From Campylobacterales bacterium (GTDB lineage Bacteria > Campylobacterota > Campylobacteria > Campylobacterales > Sulfurimonadaceae), in contig JAPLGP010000030.1 in assembly GCA_026390075.1 (NCBI GenBank), positions 50,455-114,454 of the forward strand: a DNA stretch of 64,000 bases, in the 5' to 3' direction. A model generated the notes under the pieces. The model had not been told where the DNA came from. It ran no database searches and saw only the letters and a program-made list of their open reading frames with translations. Position 1 is the stretch's first letter. Every line of letters begins with the position of its first letter. Position numbers and translations under genes: made by a program. Positions 44,451-54,201 of the stretch are shown here, piece after piece.

Positions 44451-45177
44451 TCTTATTTTAAAAGAGGGTGCATTTGTAGTTTCGGATGCACACTACTCGC
44501 ACCTTCGTCCACAACTTTTAGATTTTCTCAAAGCTATACATTCCAAAAATTTACAGCCAACACAACTTATTTTTATGGGCGATATATTTGATACTCTCTT
44601 TGGTGGCATTCCTTATACGCAAATCATTAACGAAGAAGCTATTACACTTTTAAATGAAATATCTCTTGAAATTGAGCTGATTTATTTGGAAGGAAATCAT
44701 GATTTTAATTTAAAAAATATATTTCCACATGCCAAGATAATTCCAATTTCACAACAACCTTTGGCATGTGGATTTGGTGAAAAGAAAATCCTATTCGCCC
44801 ATGGTGACTTTGGAAGTGACACGGGATACAAAATATATACTTCACTTATCCGAAACCCTTTTGTGCTCTTTTTTTTGAGAGTTTTGAATTTTATAAGCAA
44901 TAATATGATTTTAAAAAAATTAGATGTGTATTTAAGTAAAAAAAATGATTGCAAAGAGTTCGTTGGATTTCGAGAGTTTATAGCAAAAAGAGTAAGCGGT
45001 AAATATCTGTGTAACTACTTTATAGAAGGGCATTTTCATCAAAATAAGACTCTTGCCTTTGAAAATTTTAGCTATATAAATTTAGGTGCTTTTGCTTGCA
45101 ATCAAAGATATTTTATTGTAAAATCATCCAAAGAAGTAGAGTTACAAGAAGAAAATATTTTCTTTAAGGATAAATAA
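44440..45177 (+). CDS. LpxH-like UDP-2,3-diacylglucosamine hydrolase / metallophosphoesterase
   Basis: Calcineurin-like phosphoesterase with all metal motifs: DAHYS, FMGDIFD, LEGNHD, FAHGDFG and EGHFHQ. The overall pattern and length (about 245 residues) fit the LpxH group, which removes UMP from UDP-2,3-diacylglucosamine in lipid A synthesis. LpxH2 or a different phosphatase is possible. The TTG at 44434 is an alternative start; neither has a clear ribosome-binding site. Two repeat words (FPHAK and LACGF) lie 38 bases apart in opposite orientation. Confidence 0.75.
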   Translation: MFHNLILKEGAFVVSDAHYSHLRPQLLDFLKAIHSKNLQPTQLIFMGDIFDTLFGGIPYTQIINEEAITLLNEISLEIELIYLEGNHDFNLKNIFPHAKIIPISQQPLACGFGEKKILFAHGDFGSDTGYKIYTSLIRNPFVLFFLRVLNFISNNMILKKLDVYLSKKNDCKEFVGFREFIAKRVSGKYLCNYFIEGHFHQNKTLAFENFSYINLGAFACNQRYFIVKSSKEVELQEENIFFKDK

Positions 45178-45179
45178 AT

Positions 45180-46118
45180 ATGGATGACAATTCACTAAAA
45201 GTTGGTTCCAATGAGATGGAACTTGTTGATTTTCGCATTCTAAAAGAAGAAAATGGCGAAATATATGAGGGTATTTACGGAATTAATGTCTCAAAAGTTC
45301 GTGAGATTATTCGTATTCCTAAGTTAACAGAGTTACCGGGGACGCCTGATTTTATTGAAGGGATTTTTGATTTAAGAAGTGTTGTAATACCTGTCGTAAA
45401 TTTGGCAAAATGGATGGGTATAACTGCACCAGAAGGTATAGAAGAAAAATCAAGAATTATAATTACTGAGTTTAATAATGTACTTATTGGTTTTGTTGTC
45501 CATGAGGCAAAAAGAATAAGACGAATAAACTGGAGTGATATAGAACCATCAACTTTTGGAGGTGGTTCAGGCTCTTTAGATGGAAGTAAAATCACTGGTG
45601 TTACTATGATTGAAAATGACAATGTTTTGCTGATTTTAGATTTGGAGAGTGTTGTGCAAGATTTAGGTCTTTATGAACCTGATACCGAATATACACCTGC
45701 TGATTTAGAATCTTTTGAAGGAATAGCACTTATTTTAGACGATAGTTCTACTGCTAGAAAGATTGTAAAAGAAGCTCTCCTAAAAATGGGTTTTCATGTC
45801 GTTGAAGCAACCGATGGAGAAGATGGCTTAGAAAAACTAGAGAGCTTGTATGAAGCGTATGGGGATGATGTTGCAAATCATTTAAAACTTATAATTTCTG
45901 ATGTTGAAATGCCTAAGATGGATGGTTTTCACTTTGCAGCAAATGTAAAAGAAGATGGAAGGTTTAATACTATTCCGATTATATTTAATTCATCTATTAG
46001 CGATAGTTTTAGTGAAGGTAGAGGGAAAAAAGCTGGCGGAGAAGCTTATTTAGTTAAGTTTGAAGCAAGTTCATTTTATGATGAAGTGGCACGAGTTGTT
46101 CGTGCACATATGAAGTAG
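45180..46118 (+). CDS. cheV: Chemotaxis coupling protein CheV
   Basis: A CheW-like domain (residues 1-165; YGINVSKVREIIRIPKLTEL, LRSVVIPVVNLAKWMG) is followed by a receiver domain (about 180-312) with DDSS, the phospho-acceptor in LIISDVEMPKMDG and the lysine in YLVKFEA. CheV couples receptors to CheA and its phosphorylation tunes adaptation. It is first in the cheV-cheA-cheW order usual in Campylobacterota, two bases after the preceding gene. Confidence 0.93.
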   Translation: MDDNSLKVGSNEMELVDFRILKEENGEIYEGIYGINVSKVREIIRIPKLTELPGTPDFIEGIFDLRSVVIPVVNLAKWMGITAPEGIEEKSRIIITEFNNVLIGFVVHEAKRIRRINWSDIEPSTFGGGSGSLDGSKITGVTMIENDNVLLILDLESVVQDLGLYEPDTEYTPADLESFEGIALILDDSSTARKIVKEALLKMGFHVVEATDGEDGLEKLESLYEAYGDDVANHLKLIISDVEMPKMDGFHFAANVKEDGRFNTIPIIFNSSISDSFSEGRGKKAGGEAYLVKFEASSFYDEVARVVRAHMK

Positions 46119-46128
46119 GAGTTTAAGT

Positions 46129-48522
46129 ATGGATGAATTTCAAGAAATATTACAAGATTTTTTAGTTGAATCATTTGAATTAATAGAGCAATTAGATCAG
46201 GATTTAGTTGAGTTAGAATCACGACCAGATGATTTAGAACTTTTAAACGGAATTTTCCGTGTTGCGCATACGATTAAAGGTGCTTCGTCATTTTTAAATT
46301 TTGATGTATTGACACATCTTACGCACCACATGGAAGATGTTTTAAATAAAGCAAGACATGGTGATCTCGCAATTACTGCAGAAGTAATGGATGTTGTTTT
46401 AGAGTCTATTGACCTTATGAAATCGCTTTTATCTATTATCCGTGATACAAGTTCGGATGCTGGAATAGAAGTTGGCGATTGTGTTGTGAGACTTGATATC
46501 ATAAGTGGTGGCAAGGGCGATGTTCAAACTCCGGTTGCAGTTGCTCCAGCAGCCAAAGTTGTTGAAGAAGTAGTGGAAGAAGAAGTATATTCTTCAGATG
46601 AACCAGATTATGACAATATGGATGCGGATGAAGTCGAAGCTGAAATTGAAAGACTTTTACAAGAGCGACAAAATCAAGATAAAGCAAAAAGAGCAGCAAA
46701 AATAGCAGCAGGGGAAAGTGTTCCAGAAGCGCCACCAGAACCAATGGATGAGGCAGAAGCAAAACCTGCACCAAAAGCAACACCTGCTCCTGCTCCAGTT
46801 CCAGTTGCTCCAAGAGCAACTCCATCAAGAGCAACTGAGAGTGATGATGCAAAAGCGGCAGCTCCAGCAACAAGAGCTCCTGCGGTAGTTGAGCAGACAA
46901 TTCGTGTAGATGTAAAAAGACTTGACCACTTAATGAATCTTATAGGAGAACTCGTTCTCGCTAAAAACCGTCTAATGAAAATCAATGTGGATGTTGAAGA
47001 AAGATATGAAGGTGAAGCGTTCTTAGAAGAGCTCAATCAAGTAGTTTCTATCGTTTCTCTTGTTACAACTGATTTGCAAATTGCTGTTATGAAGACAAGA
47101 ATGTTACCAATTGGAAAAGTGTTCAACAAGTTCCCAAGAATGATTCGTGATTTAAGTCGTGAGTTAAACAAGAAAATAGAACTTGAAATCTCTGGTGAAG
47201 AGACAGAACTTGATAAGTCGATTGTTGAAGAGATAGGCGATCCTTTAGTTCACATTATTAGAAATTCATGTGACCATGGTGTGGAAATTCCTTCTATTCG
47301 TGTTGCGGCTGGAAAAACGGAATCAGGAACTATTACTTTAAAAGCATACAATGAAGGGAATGCTATTGTTATCCAAATTGATGACGATGGAAAAGGTCTT
47401 GACCCTGAAATGTTGAAGAATAAATCAGTTGAAAAAGGCATTATAACAGATGCAGAAGCTGATCTTATGAGTAGTAAAGAAGCATTTGCTCTTATTTTCA
47501 AACCAGGTTTTTCAACTGCTGCTGCTGTTACAAGTGTGAGTGGTCGTGGTGTTGGTATGGATGTTGTAAAAACAAACATAGAAAAACTTAACGGTATTAT
47601 TGATATAGAAAGTGAACTAGGTGTGGGAACATCTATGAAGTTGAAGATTCCTTTAACTCTTGCGATTATTCAAGCCCTTTTAGTAGGCGTTCAAGAGGAG
47701 CATTATGCGATTCCTTTAGCGTCTGTTTTGGAAACTGTTCGTATATCTAAAGATGAAATTTATACAGTTGAAAACCGTTCAGTTATGAGACTTCGTGATG
47801 ATGTTCTCTCTTTAGTGCATATCGGTGATATCTTTGAAGTAGAACGAATTCTTGACTCAAGCGAACACGCGTATGTTGTTGTTTTAGGACTTGGTTCTAG
47901 TAAACTTGGGCTTATTGTTGATACGCTTGTAGGGCAAGAAGAGATAGTTATCAAATCTATGGGCGATTACTTAAAAGGTATCGAAGGTATTGCTGGAGCT
48001 ACAATCCGTGGAGATGGTGGAGTAACCCTTATCGTTGATGTTGCAGCACTTATGCAGATGGCAAGAGGCGTGAAAGCAAAAGCTATGGTGGAAGAGTCAA
48101 GTTCTAGCAGTAAAAAAGAAAAAACAAGAGCAAGTGACTATAAAGTTATGATAGTCGATGACTCTAAAACAGATAGAATGATTATGAGAAAAGCCTTAGA
48201 GCCACTAGGAGTTACAATAGTTGAAGCGGGTGATGGACAAGAAGCTCTCAATACTTTAAAACAAGGTGATCATAACTTTGATGCGATGCTTATAGATATA
48301 GAAATGCCTAGAATGGATGGTTATACATTAGCTGGAGAGATTAAAAAATATAATAAATATAAAAATCTCCCTCTAATCGCTGTAACATCTCGTACAGGTA
48401 AGTCAGACCGTATGAGAGGTGTAGAATCTGGAATGATTGAGTATATAACGAAACCTTACTCTGCCGATTATTTAGCGAGTGTAGTTCAGAGAAATGTGAA
48501 TTTCAAATCGGAGTTTTTATAA
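46129..48522 (+). CDS. cheA: Chemotaxis histidine kinase CheA with receiver domain (CheAY)
   Basis: Central kinase of chemotaxis. The order is an Hpt domain with phospho-accepting His47 (FRVAHTIKGASSFL), an Ala/Pro/Glu-rich linker (about 130-260), a dimerisation helix (LDHLMNLIGELVLAKNRL), the ATPase (HIIRNSCDHGVE, DDGKGLD, SGRGVGMDVV), a CheW-like P5 domain and a C-terminal receiver (MIVDDSKTDRMI, IDIEMPRMDG, YITKPYS). The fused receiver is the usual Campylobacterota arrangement and may drain phosphate. It overlaps cheW at TAATG. Confidence 0.96.
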   Translation: MDEFQEILQDFLVESFELIEQLDQDLVELESRPDDLELLNGIFRVAHTIKGASSFLNFDVLTHLTHHMEDVLNKARHGDLAITAEVMDVVLESIDLMKSLLSIIRDTSSDAGIEVGDCVVRLDIISGGKGDVQTPVAVAPAAKVVEEVVEEEVYSSDEPDYDNMDADEVEAEIERLLQERQNQDKAKRAAKIAAGESVPEAPPEPMDEAEAKPAPKATPAPAPVPVAPRATPSRATESDDAKAAAPATRAPAVVEQTIRVDVKRLDHLMNLIGELVLAKNRLMKINVDVEERYEGEAFLEELNQVVSIVSLVTTDLQIAVMKTRMLPIGKVFNKFPRMIRDLSRELNKKIELEISGEETELDKSIVEEIGDPLVHIIRNSCDHGVEIPSIRVAAGKTESGTITLKAYNEGNAIVIQIDDDGKGLDPEMLKNKSVEKGIITDAEADLMSSKEAFALIFKPGFSTAAAVTSVSGRGVGMDVVKTNIEKLNGIIDIESELGVGTSMKLKIPLTLAIIQALLVGVQEEHYAIPLASVLETVRISKDEIYTVENRSVMRLRDDVLSLVHIGDIFEVERILDSSEHAYVVVLGLGSSKLGLIVDTLVGQEEIVIKSMGDYLKGIEGIAGATIRGDGGVTLIVDVAALMQMARGVKAKAMVEESSSSSKKEKTRASDYKVMIVDDSKTDRMIMRKALEPLGVTIVEAGDGQEALNTLKQGDHNFDAMLIDIEMPRMDGYTLAGEIKKYNKYKNLPLIAVTSRTGKSDRMRGVESGMIEYITKPYSADYLASVVQRNVNFKSEFL

Positions 48523-49016
48523 TGAGTGATAAATTAAAACAGATTATTAATAAACAAGGCGAACAACAAATTAGTCCTATAGATCATGCAGATGATATTA
48601 TTCAGTTGGTTGGGTTTATAATTGGAGAGGAAGAATATGCTGTGCCTATTTTAACGATTCAAGAGATTATTAAGCCTATAAGATGGACAAGAGTTCCTCA
48701 AACTCCTGCTTATGTTTTAGGTGTTTTTAATCTTCGAGGTTCGGTTATACCTCTTTTAGATCTTCGTACTAAGTTTGGACTTCGTCCTTTAAAGCATAGT
48801 GATGAAACGCGTTTCTTTGTTTTAAAACAAGGGGATGAAGTAGCTGGATTTGTTATTGACAGATTGACTATGGCTATTAGAATTAAGAAAACAGATATTG
48901 GAGCAGCACCCGATACTATTGCAGCAGACGATAGTATGATTGCGGGAGTTGGTAAACAAGCGGGTAGGATTTTAACCATACTCAAAGTAGATAAATTACT
49001 AGCAAGAGATTTTTAG
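48522..49016 (+). CDS. cheW: Chemotaxis coupling protein CheW
   Basis: Scaffold linking receptors to CheA. A single CheW domain of 164 residues with VGFIIGEEEYAVPILTIQEI, VLGVFNLRGSVIPLLDLRTK and a typical C-terminus. It overlaps the cheA stop by one base and closes the operon. Confidence 0.95.
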   Translation: MSDKLKQIINKQGEQQISPIDHADDIIQLVGFIIGEEEYAVPILTIQEIIKPIRWTRVPQTPAYVLGVFNLRGSVIPLLDLRTKFGLRPLKHSDETRFFVLKQGDEVAGFVIDRLTMAIRIKKTDIGAAPDTIAADDSMIAGVGKQAGRILTILKVDKLLARDF

Positions 49017-49027
49017 TTACTAGTAAA

Positions 49028-50149
49028 ATGAATGTATCTTTTTTAAATATCCAAACACACGGTGATGAGCTCTCTTTAAATTTTTCTGGAGAGTTCAATT
49101 TATATCTTATAACAAAATATCAAAATCAGATAGATACTTTTTCTCTCTCTAAAATAAAAAAAGTATCTATAAACTTGAATGAACTCAGTTTCTTAGATAC
49201 TGCTGCATCACTCTTTATTAACAATCTTCAAAAAAATTTACAGTCCAAAAATATACAAACTTTTTTAGAATGTCATAAAAAAGAAATATTAGATACTCTT
49301 GATTTAATTAAAAAACAAAAAAAAGTTTTACATGCAATTCCACATGCCAAGAAAGTAAGTTTCATAGATACGATAGGCAGGGAAACTCATAAAAACTATA
49401 TAGGTCTTCTTTCCTTTTTATCATTTTTAGGCGAAACATTTTTCACACATGCTCGTAGCATTAAATCATTAAAAAATCTTAGATTGAAAGAGATAGCTTT
49501 TGAAATGAATGAGAGTGCTATTAAGGCTTTAGGTATTGTTTGCTTGACTAGTTTTTTGATAGGTTTGGTTGTAGCCTACCAATCAGCGTATCAGCTTAAC
49601 ATGTATGGAGCAAACATATTTATAGTTGATATGCTAGGAATTTCAATGCTTAGGGAGTTAGCACCTCTTATTACCGCTATCGTCATAGCTGGAAGAAGTG
49701 GTTCTGCATTTACCGCACAAATTGGTGCAATGAAGATAACACAAGAGCTTGATGCAATGCGTACTATGGGTTTTGACCCTTATCTGTTTTTAGTTTTGCC
49801 TCGCATTATAGCTTTGATGATTGCCATGCCGATACTTATTTTTGTATCAGACATCATGGGAGTACTGGGCGGAATACTAGTCGCAAATTTAAATTTACAA
49901 ATAACCCCTGAACTTTTTATAGATAGATTTCGAAATGTTGTCGCTGCAAAGCACTTTTTTATCGGTATAGGCAAGGGTCCATTTTTTGCATTTTTAATCG
50001 CTTCTATTGGGATTTATAGAGGTTTAATGGTTCAAGATGACACACAAAGCATTGGATTTAACACAACAAAAAGTGTGGTAGAGTCGATATTTGCAGTTAT
50101 TGTGTGTGATGCAATTTTTTCTATTGCATTTACGAACTTAGGCATTTAA
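49028..50149 (+). CDS. mlaE: MlaE-type ABC permease with N-terminal STAS domain
   Basis: Inner-membrane permease of a phospholipid transport system that keeps outer-membrane asymmetry. The first 95 residues form a STAS-like domain (LDTAASLFINNLQKNL). The permease (from about 150) has multiple helices and the family motifs SAFTAQIGAMKITQELDAMRTMGFDP. Residues 96-140 are a linker with one repeat word (IPHAK). The stop overlaps the start of mlaF by one base. Confidence 0.92.
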   Translation: MNVSFLNIQTHGDELSLNFSGEFNLYLITKYQNQIDTFSLSKIKKVSINLNELSFLDTAASLFINNLQKNLQSKNIQTFLECHKKEILDTLDLIKKQKKVLHAIPHAKKVSFIDTIGRETHKNYIGLLSFLSFLGETFFTHARSIKSLKNLRLKEIAFEMNESAIKALGIVCLTSFLIGLVVAYQSAYQLNMYGANIFIVDMLGISMLRELAPLITAIVIAGRSGSAFTAQIGAMKITQELDAMRTMGFDPYLFLVLPRIIALMIAMPILIFVSDIMGVLGGILVANLNLQITPELFIDRFRNVVAAKHFFIGIGKGPFFAFLIASIGIYRGLMVQDDTQSIGFNTTKSVVESIFAVIVCDAIFSIAFTNLGI

Positions 50150-50886
50150 TGAAAACTATTATAAAAGTACAAGATGTTAGAACAGTGTTTGATGGTAGAG
50201 TTGTGCATGATGGATTGAACCTTAGTATCAATAAAGGTGAGATTTATGGTCTTCTTGGTCCGAGCGGATGTGGAAAAACGACACTTTTGCGTGAAATGGT
50301 TATGCTACAAAAATTTAGTGGTGGCTCGATAGAAATATTGGGATATAACTTAGCAAATATCAAACAAGAAAATGCTCAAAAACTCAGACAAGATTGGGGC
50401 GTTTTGTTTCAAGCAGGAGCACTTTTTTCATCGCTGAGTGTTGCAGAAAATATAGCACTCCCACTTCAAGAATATACTGACCTCTCGTCAGAAATGATAG
50501 AAGAAATTGTAGCGTTTAAGATAAATCTCGTTGGTTTACAAAGTAGAGATGCACTTTTATATCCATCACAAATAAGCGGTGGAATGAAAAAAAAAGCAGC
50601 CCTCGCTCGCGCTCTTGCAATGGATCCAAAACTTCTTTTTTTAGATGAGCCAACAAGTGGATTAGACCCTATTTCAGCGAGAGATTTTGATGCTTTAATT
50701 TTAGAACTTCGCTCACTTTTAGGTCTTACGATTGTTATGGTTTCACATGATTTAAAATCGATTTACGATACACTTGACAGAGTTGCAATCATAGATAACA
50801 AAAAAATAGCATACGAGGGAACACTCAGCGAAGTTACTTCGGTTAAGAGCGAATTTATAGAGACATTTTTTAGAGGGGTTCAGTAG
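50149..50886 (+). CDS. mlaF: MlaF-type ABC transporter ATPase
   Basis: Cytoplasmic ATPase driving the MlaE permease. Walker A GPSGCGKTTLLREM (about residue 39), a Q-loop (LFQAGALFSSL), signature SGGMKKKAALARAL and Walker B LLFLDEPTSGLDP are intact. At 245 residues it is the usual length. Confidence 0.95.
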   Translation: MKTIIKVQDVRTVFDGRVVHDGLNLSINKGEIYGLLGPSGCGKTTLLREMVMLQKFSGGSIEILGYNLANIKQENAQKLRQDWGVLFQAGALFSSLSVAENIALPLQEYTDLSSEMIEEIVAFKINLVGLQSRDALLYPSQISGGMKKKAALARALAMDPKLLFLDEPTSGLDPISARDFDALILELRSLLGLTIVMVSHDLKSIYDTLDRVAIIDNKKIAYEGTLSEVTSVKSEFIETFFRGVQ

Positions 50887-50931
50887 ATATGCAACGAATG
50901 TATTTTATGAAAATGATGGAGATAAACTTAT

Positions 50932-51894
50932 ATGAATAACAAAGTAAACTACTCTTTAGTCGGCTTTTTAGTTCTTTTTGGAGTTACATTGATGCTAGGG
51001 TTTATATACTGGCTTTTGCAACCATCCAACGAACAAGAGACAAAAAAATATACAATATATTTTAATGAGTCTATTTTAGGTCTAAATATCGATGCACCTG
51101 TAAAATATAGAGGTATTGCAGTTGGTAAAGTCTCAAACTTAGGAATCAGCCCTAAAAACTCAGAACAAGTGGAAGTCATCGTTACTATTTTAAAATCAAC
51201 TCCTATAAAAGAAGATACTATCGCAAAACTTACGGCTCAGGGAATTACAGGTCTTAGTTACATCAACCTTGATATGGGCTCTCACGGTGGTGCTGAACTC
51301 AAGGCGAAAGAGGGGGAAAAGTATCCATCCATAAAAAGTGCCCCATCCTTTTTTGAAAATATTGAGTCTTCACTTGGGTCAGTATCTACAAAATTATCCT
51401 CAACTTTGGCGCAAACAGAAAAACTTTTAAATGATGAGAATCAAAAACAGATAACGCTTGTGCTTCAAAGAACCGCAGCTTTTATGGACAAAATGGATAG
51501 AATAATCGATGATGAAACAATCAACCATTTACATGCAAGTGCAAAGAATATAGATAGTGTGAGTAAAGATTTAACGAAAATCACACCAAATATAGATAAA
51601 TTTATAGCCAACAGTATCTCATTTGAAGATAAAATTTCCTCATCACTTGGTTCTATAATGAATAGTTACTTAGGCATCAGAGCTACAATGGATGAAGTAA
51701 AGCGAGCAATTGCAAGTGGCGAATTTAATCTTAAAGAGATTTCGAGTGATGTTGTGCCAACGATAAATAACACGCTTTTAGATACACAACGCTTAATCAT
51801 TAAAGTTGAAGATGTTCTGAATGCTTATGAGAGAAGTCCGGGGGATATTTTGTTTAAGCAAGAAGAAGTTAAAAAAGGTCCAGGAGAGAAGTGA
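50932..51894 (+). CDS. mlaD: MlaD-type lipid-binding MCE protein
   Basis: Anchored periplasmic subunit that passes lipid through a hexameric MCE ring. One transmembrane helix (residues 9-27) precedes a single MCE domain (about 38-118; ILGLNIDAPVKYRGIAVGKV, LTAQGITGLSYINL). A long helical C-terminal region follows. The 46-base gap after mlaF holds no clear feature. It overlaps the lipoprotein gene by four bases. Confidence 0.92.
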   Translation: MNNKVNYSLVGFLVLFGVTLMLGFIYWLLQPSNEQETKKYTIYFNESILGLNIDAPVKYRGIAVGKVSNLGISPKNSEQVEVIVTILKSTPIKEDTIAKLTAQGITGLSYINLDMGSHGGAELKAKEGEKYPSIKSAPSFFENIESSLGSVSTKLSSTLAQTEKLLNDENQKQITLVLQRTAAFMDKMDRIIDDETINHLHASAKNIDSVSKDLTKITPNIDKFIANSISFEDKISSSLGSIMNSYLGIRATMDEVKRAIASGEFNLKEISSDVVPTINNTLLDTQRLIIKVEDVLNAYERSPGDILFKQEEVKKGPGEK

Positions 51895-52493
51895 AGATGA
51901 AGATATTTGTTATGATATTTACTATTTTAGTATTGAGCGGATGTGTTGGTGTGCAACCTCCAATGAATGAGTATAGACTCAGTTCCCACATGCCGAGCAA
52001 AAAAGCTACTGTGAAAATTTTTGAAGATAAATCATTAAAAGTAGCGGAAGCCTTTAGTTCCAACACTTTAATGTCTTTGGATATGAATTATGTTCAAGGG
52101 GTAAATAAACAGTTTGCTTTCTCACAAGCAAAATGGGCTACCACGCCAAATCAGGCGATTACAGCGAAGTTACTTGAACTTCTAAGAGATGCAAATCTTT
52201 TTAAAAATATTCAAGTCTCTAAGTCAAGAAGTAAAAATGATTTGATTTTAGAAACAAATATAGAAGATTTTATGCAGTATTTTAGTGAGGATTTTAAAGA
52301 GTCTTACTCGAGTGTTGTACTCACTTTAACGCTTATCGACTCCAATAAAAACAGCGTTATAGCAACAAAAACATTTCGCTCTAAAGTGAATGCAAAAAGT
52401 TTAGATGTAGAAGGTGGAGTTGTTGCTCTTGACGCAGCTCTCTATGAAGTTTTAACGCAAATAAATGAGTGGTTTACTCAGGTAAATAAATGA
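51891..52493 (+). CDS. ABC transport auxiliary lipoprotein (PqiC/MlaC-position)
   Basis: A 200-residue lipoprotein with a signal peptide and lipobox (LVLSGC, cysteine near 18), then a domain like the ABC_trans_aux family found at the end of MCE operons. The role is probably an outer-membrane partner of the Mla system. The start is GTG at 51891 or ATG at 51897. One repeat word encodes SHMPS. It overlaps pepP by four bases. Confidence 0.8.
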   Translation: MKMKIFVMIFTILVLSGCVGVQPPMNEYRLSSHMPSKKATVKIFEDKSLKVAEAFSSNTLMSLDMNYVQGVNKQFAFSQAKWATTPNQAITAKLLELLRDANLFKNIQVSKSRSKNDLILETNIEDFMQYFSEDFKESYSSVVLTLTLIDSNKNSVIATKTFRSKVNAKSLDVEGGVVALDAALYEVLTQINEWFTQVNK

Positions 52494-53815
52494 TTTCAGA
52501 GCTGGAATATAAGTCACGAAGAGAGACTTTAGGAACAAAATTATCTAATAATTCTGTCGTTGTTTTGTTTAGTGCAGAACCAAAAACCCGCTCAAATGAT
52601 ACAGCGTTTCCCTACAGACAAAATAGCAATTTTTACTATTTAAGTGGATTTAAAGAGGATAACTCTGCTTTAGTAATTATCAAAACAAAAAAAGGTCTCA
52701 AAACTATTTTGTTTGTACAAAGCAAAGATAAAACGATAGAGCTTTGGAATGGAAAAAGATTAGGAGAAAAAAAAGCTAAAGAGAAATTTTTAGTTGATGA
52801 AGTTCACTCTATAAGTACATTGCAAGAGAAGTTAAAAGAGTTTTTTGTCAGTAAAAAATCTCTCTATTATGATTTTAGTTTGGATTATTCAAAGGTCAAA
52901 ACTCTTAAAAAATATTCTAAGCAGATATTTGCTCATAAAAATATTGCACTTCTCATTGGTGAAATGAGGCTGATTAAATCAAACGCAGAGATAGAGTTGA
53001 TAAAAAAAGCTATGAGCATCACGAAAGAGGCGCATCACGAGGCTATGAAGTTTGATAAAAGAAATAAGTATGAGTATGAACTTCAAGCTAAAATAGAGTA
53101 TGTGTTTAAGTCAAATGGCGCGTATAGCGATGCTTATACATCTATCGTGGCATGTGGAAATGCAGCAAACACACTTCATTATGTGAGCAATAATAAAATG
53201 CTTATAGATAATGAGCTGATTCTCATAGATGCTGGATGCGAATATGAGTACTATGCAAGTGATATTACCAGAACGATTCCCGTCAATGGTACATTTACAA
53301 AACCTCAAAAAGAGCTCTATACTATGGTGCTCGAAGTTCAAAAAAAAATAATTAAGATGATAAAGCCACATGCCAAACGAAGCACTCTTCAAGCAAAAGC
53401 AGAAAAATTACTTACTCTTGGAATGATAAAACTAGGCATTCTCAAAGGCAATTATAAAAAGCTTATCAAAAAAAAGAAACATAAAAAGTATTTTCCACAT
53501 GGCATAGGGCATTGGATGGGCTTGGATGTTCACGATGAAGCACCATACAAATATCATAATGATAAAGAAATACCACTTATGAAGGGTATGGTTTTAACCA
53601 TAGAACCAGCAATTTATTGTGACAAAAATGATAAAAGTATCCCAAAAAAATACCGTGGTATTGGGATACGCATAGAAGATAATATTTTAGTAACATCAAG
53701 CGGTTATGAAAATCTTTCAAAAAGTATTGTTAAAAGCATAAACGAGATAGAGTCTAAAAAAATTAGTTGTAGCTATAACTCCAGCCTGTTAAACTCTTCT
53801 CTTTTGCCTCGCTAA
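52490..53815 (+). CDS. pepP: Xaa-Pro aminopeptidase (M24B)
   Basis: Metallopeptidase releasing an N-terminal residue before proline. An N-terminal creatinase-like domain (SNDTAFPYRQNSNFYYLSGF) precedes the M24 domain with the metal ligands in LIDAGCEYEYYASDITRT, FPHGIGHWMGLDVHD, TIEPAIY and GIGIRIEDNILV. At 441 residues it is normal, but the last 20 residues (SCSYNSSLLNSSLLPR) overlap the convergent gene by 53 bases and are probably not conserved. Two repeat words are inside. Confidence 0.93.
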   Translation: MISELEYKSRRETLGTKLSNNSVVVLFSAEPKTRSNDTAFPYRQNSNFYYLSGFKEDNSALVIIKTKKGLKTILFVQSKDKTIELWNGKRLGEKKAKEKFLVDEVHSISTLQEKLKEFFVSKKSLYYDFSLDYSKVKTLKKYSKQIFAHKNIALLIGEMRLIKSNAEIELIKKAMSITKEAHHEAMKFDKRNKYEYELQAKIEYVFKSNGAYSDAYTSIVACGNAANTLHYVSNNKMLIDNELILIDAGCEYEYYASDITRTIPVNGTFTKPQKELYTMVLEVQKKIIKMIKPHAKRSTLQAKAEKLLTLGMIKLGILKGNYKKLIKKKKHKKYFPHGIGHWMGLDVHDEAPYKYHNDKEIPLMKGMVLTIEPAIYCDKNDKSIPKKYRGIGIRIEDNILVTSSGYENLSKSIVKSINEIESKKISCSYNSSLLNSSLLPR

Positions 53816-54191
53816 AGTTATCAGAATCTGCTAAAAAGTCCATAACAAACATTGCGGCATGTGGAATTGAATTTATATCTTGAGGTTTGATTAGAAGCAT
53901 GGGCATTGGTGTATCCTGAGTGCTTTGTGCGAAACCTACTGCCATGATTTGACTCATTAGCTCCGTTGGATTTTTGATAGCATTTTCTTCTAAAAACTTC
54001 TCTAAAACAGCCTTTTGAACCTCTTGTGGCAAAGACTCATCTGTGTTTAGAAAAATTGTAAAATGAATCGGGGTATCCTTGAAATGCTCAGGAGCAGGGG
54101 CGGCCATGATGATATACTCAACATTTTGCAGATGTATTTCTATATCGTTTATCTCTAAATATCTATTTGTTTTTATTGCTTGTGGATTCAT
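53763..54191 (-). CDS. Conserved hypothetical protein, 142 aa
   Basis: Soluble acidic protein without signal peptide. It is a mixed alpha/beta sequence (YIIMAAPAPEHFKDTPIHFT, AVLEKFLEENAIKNPTELMS) with a Met/Ala-rich C-terminal half. No family recognised. The 53-base convergent overlap with pepP is unusual; both reading frames look real. A repeat word encodes IPHAA. It starts 10 bases after the beta-CASP gene stop, so they may share a transcript. Confidence 0.65.
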   Translation of the reverse strand: MNPQAIKTNRYLEINDIEIHLQNVEYIIMAAPAPEHFKDTPIHFTIFLNTDESLPQEVQKAVLEKFLEENAIKNPTELMSQIMAVGFAQSTQDTPMPMLLIKPQDINSIPHAAMFVMDFLADSDNFSEAKEKSLTGWSYSYN

Positions 54192-54201
54192 TTTTTTCCT
54201 T

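Noticed and set aside
46499-46900. Leu-rich ORF antisense to cheA
   Set aside because: It mirrors the Ala/Pro/Glu linker of CheA and has no independent coding signal.
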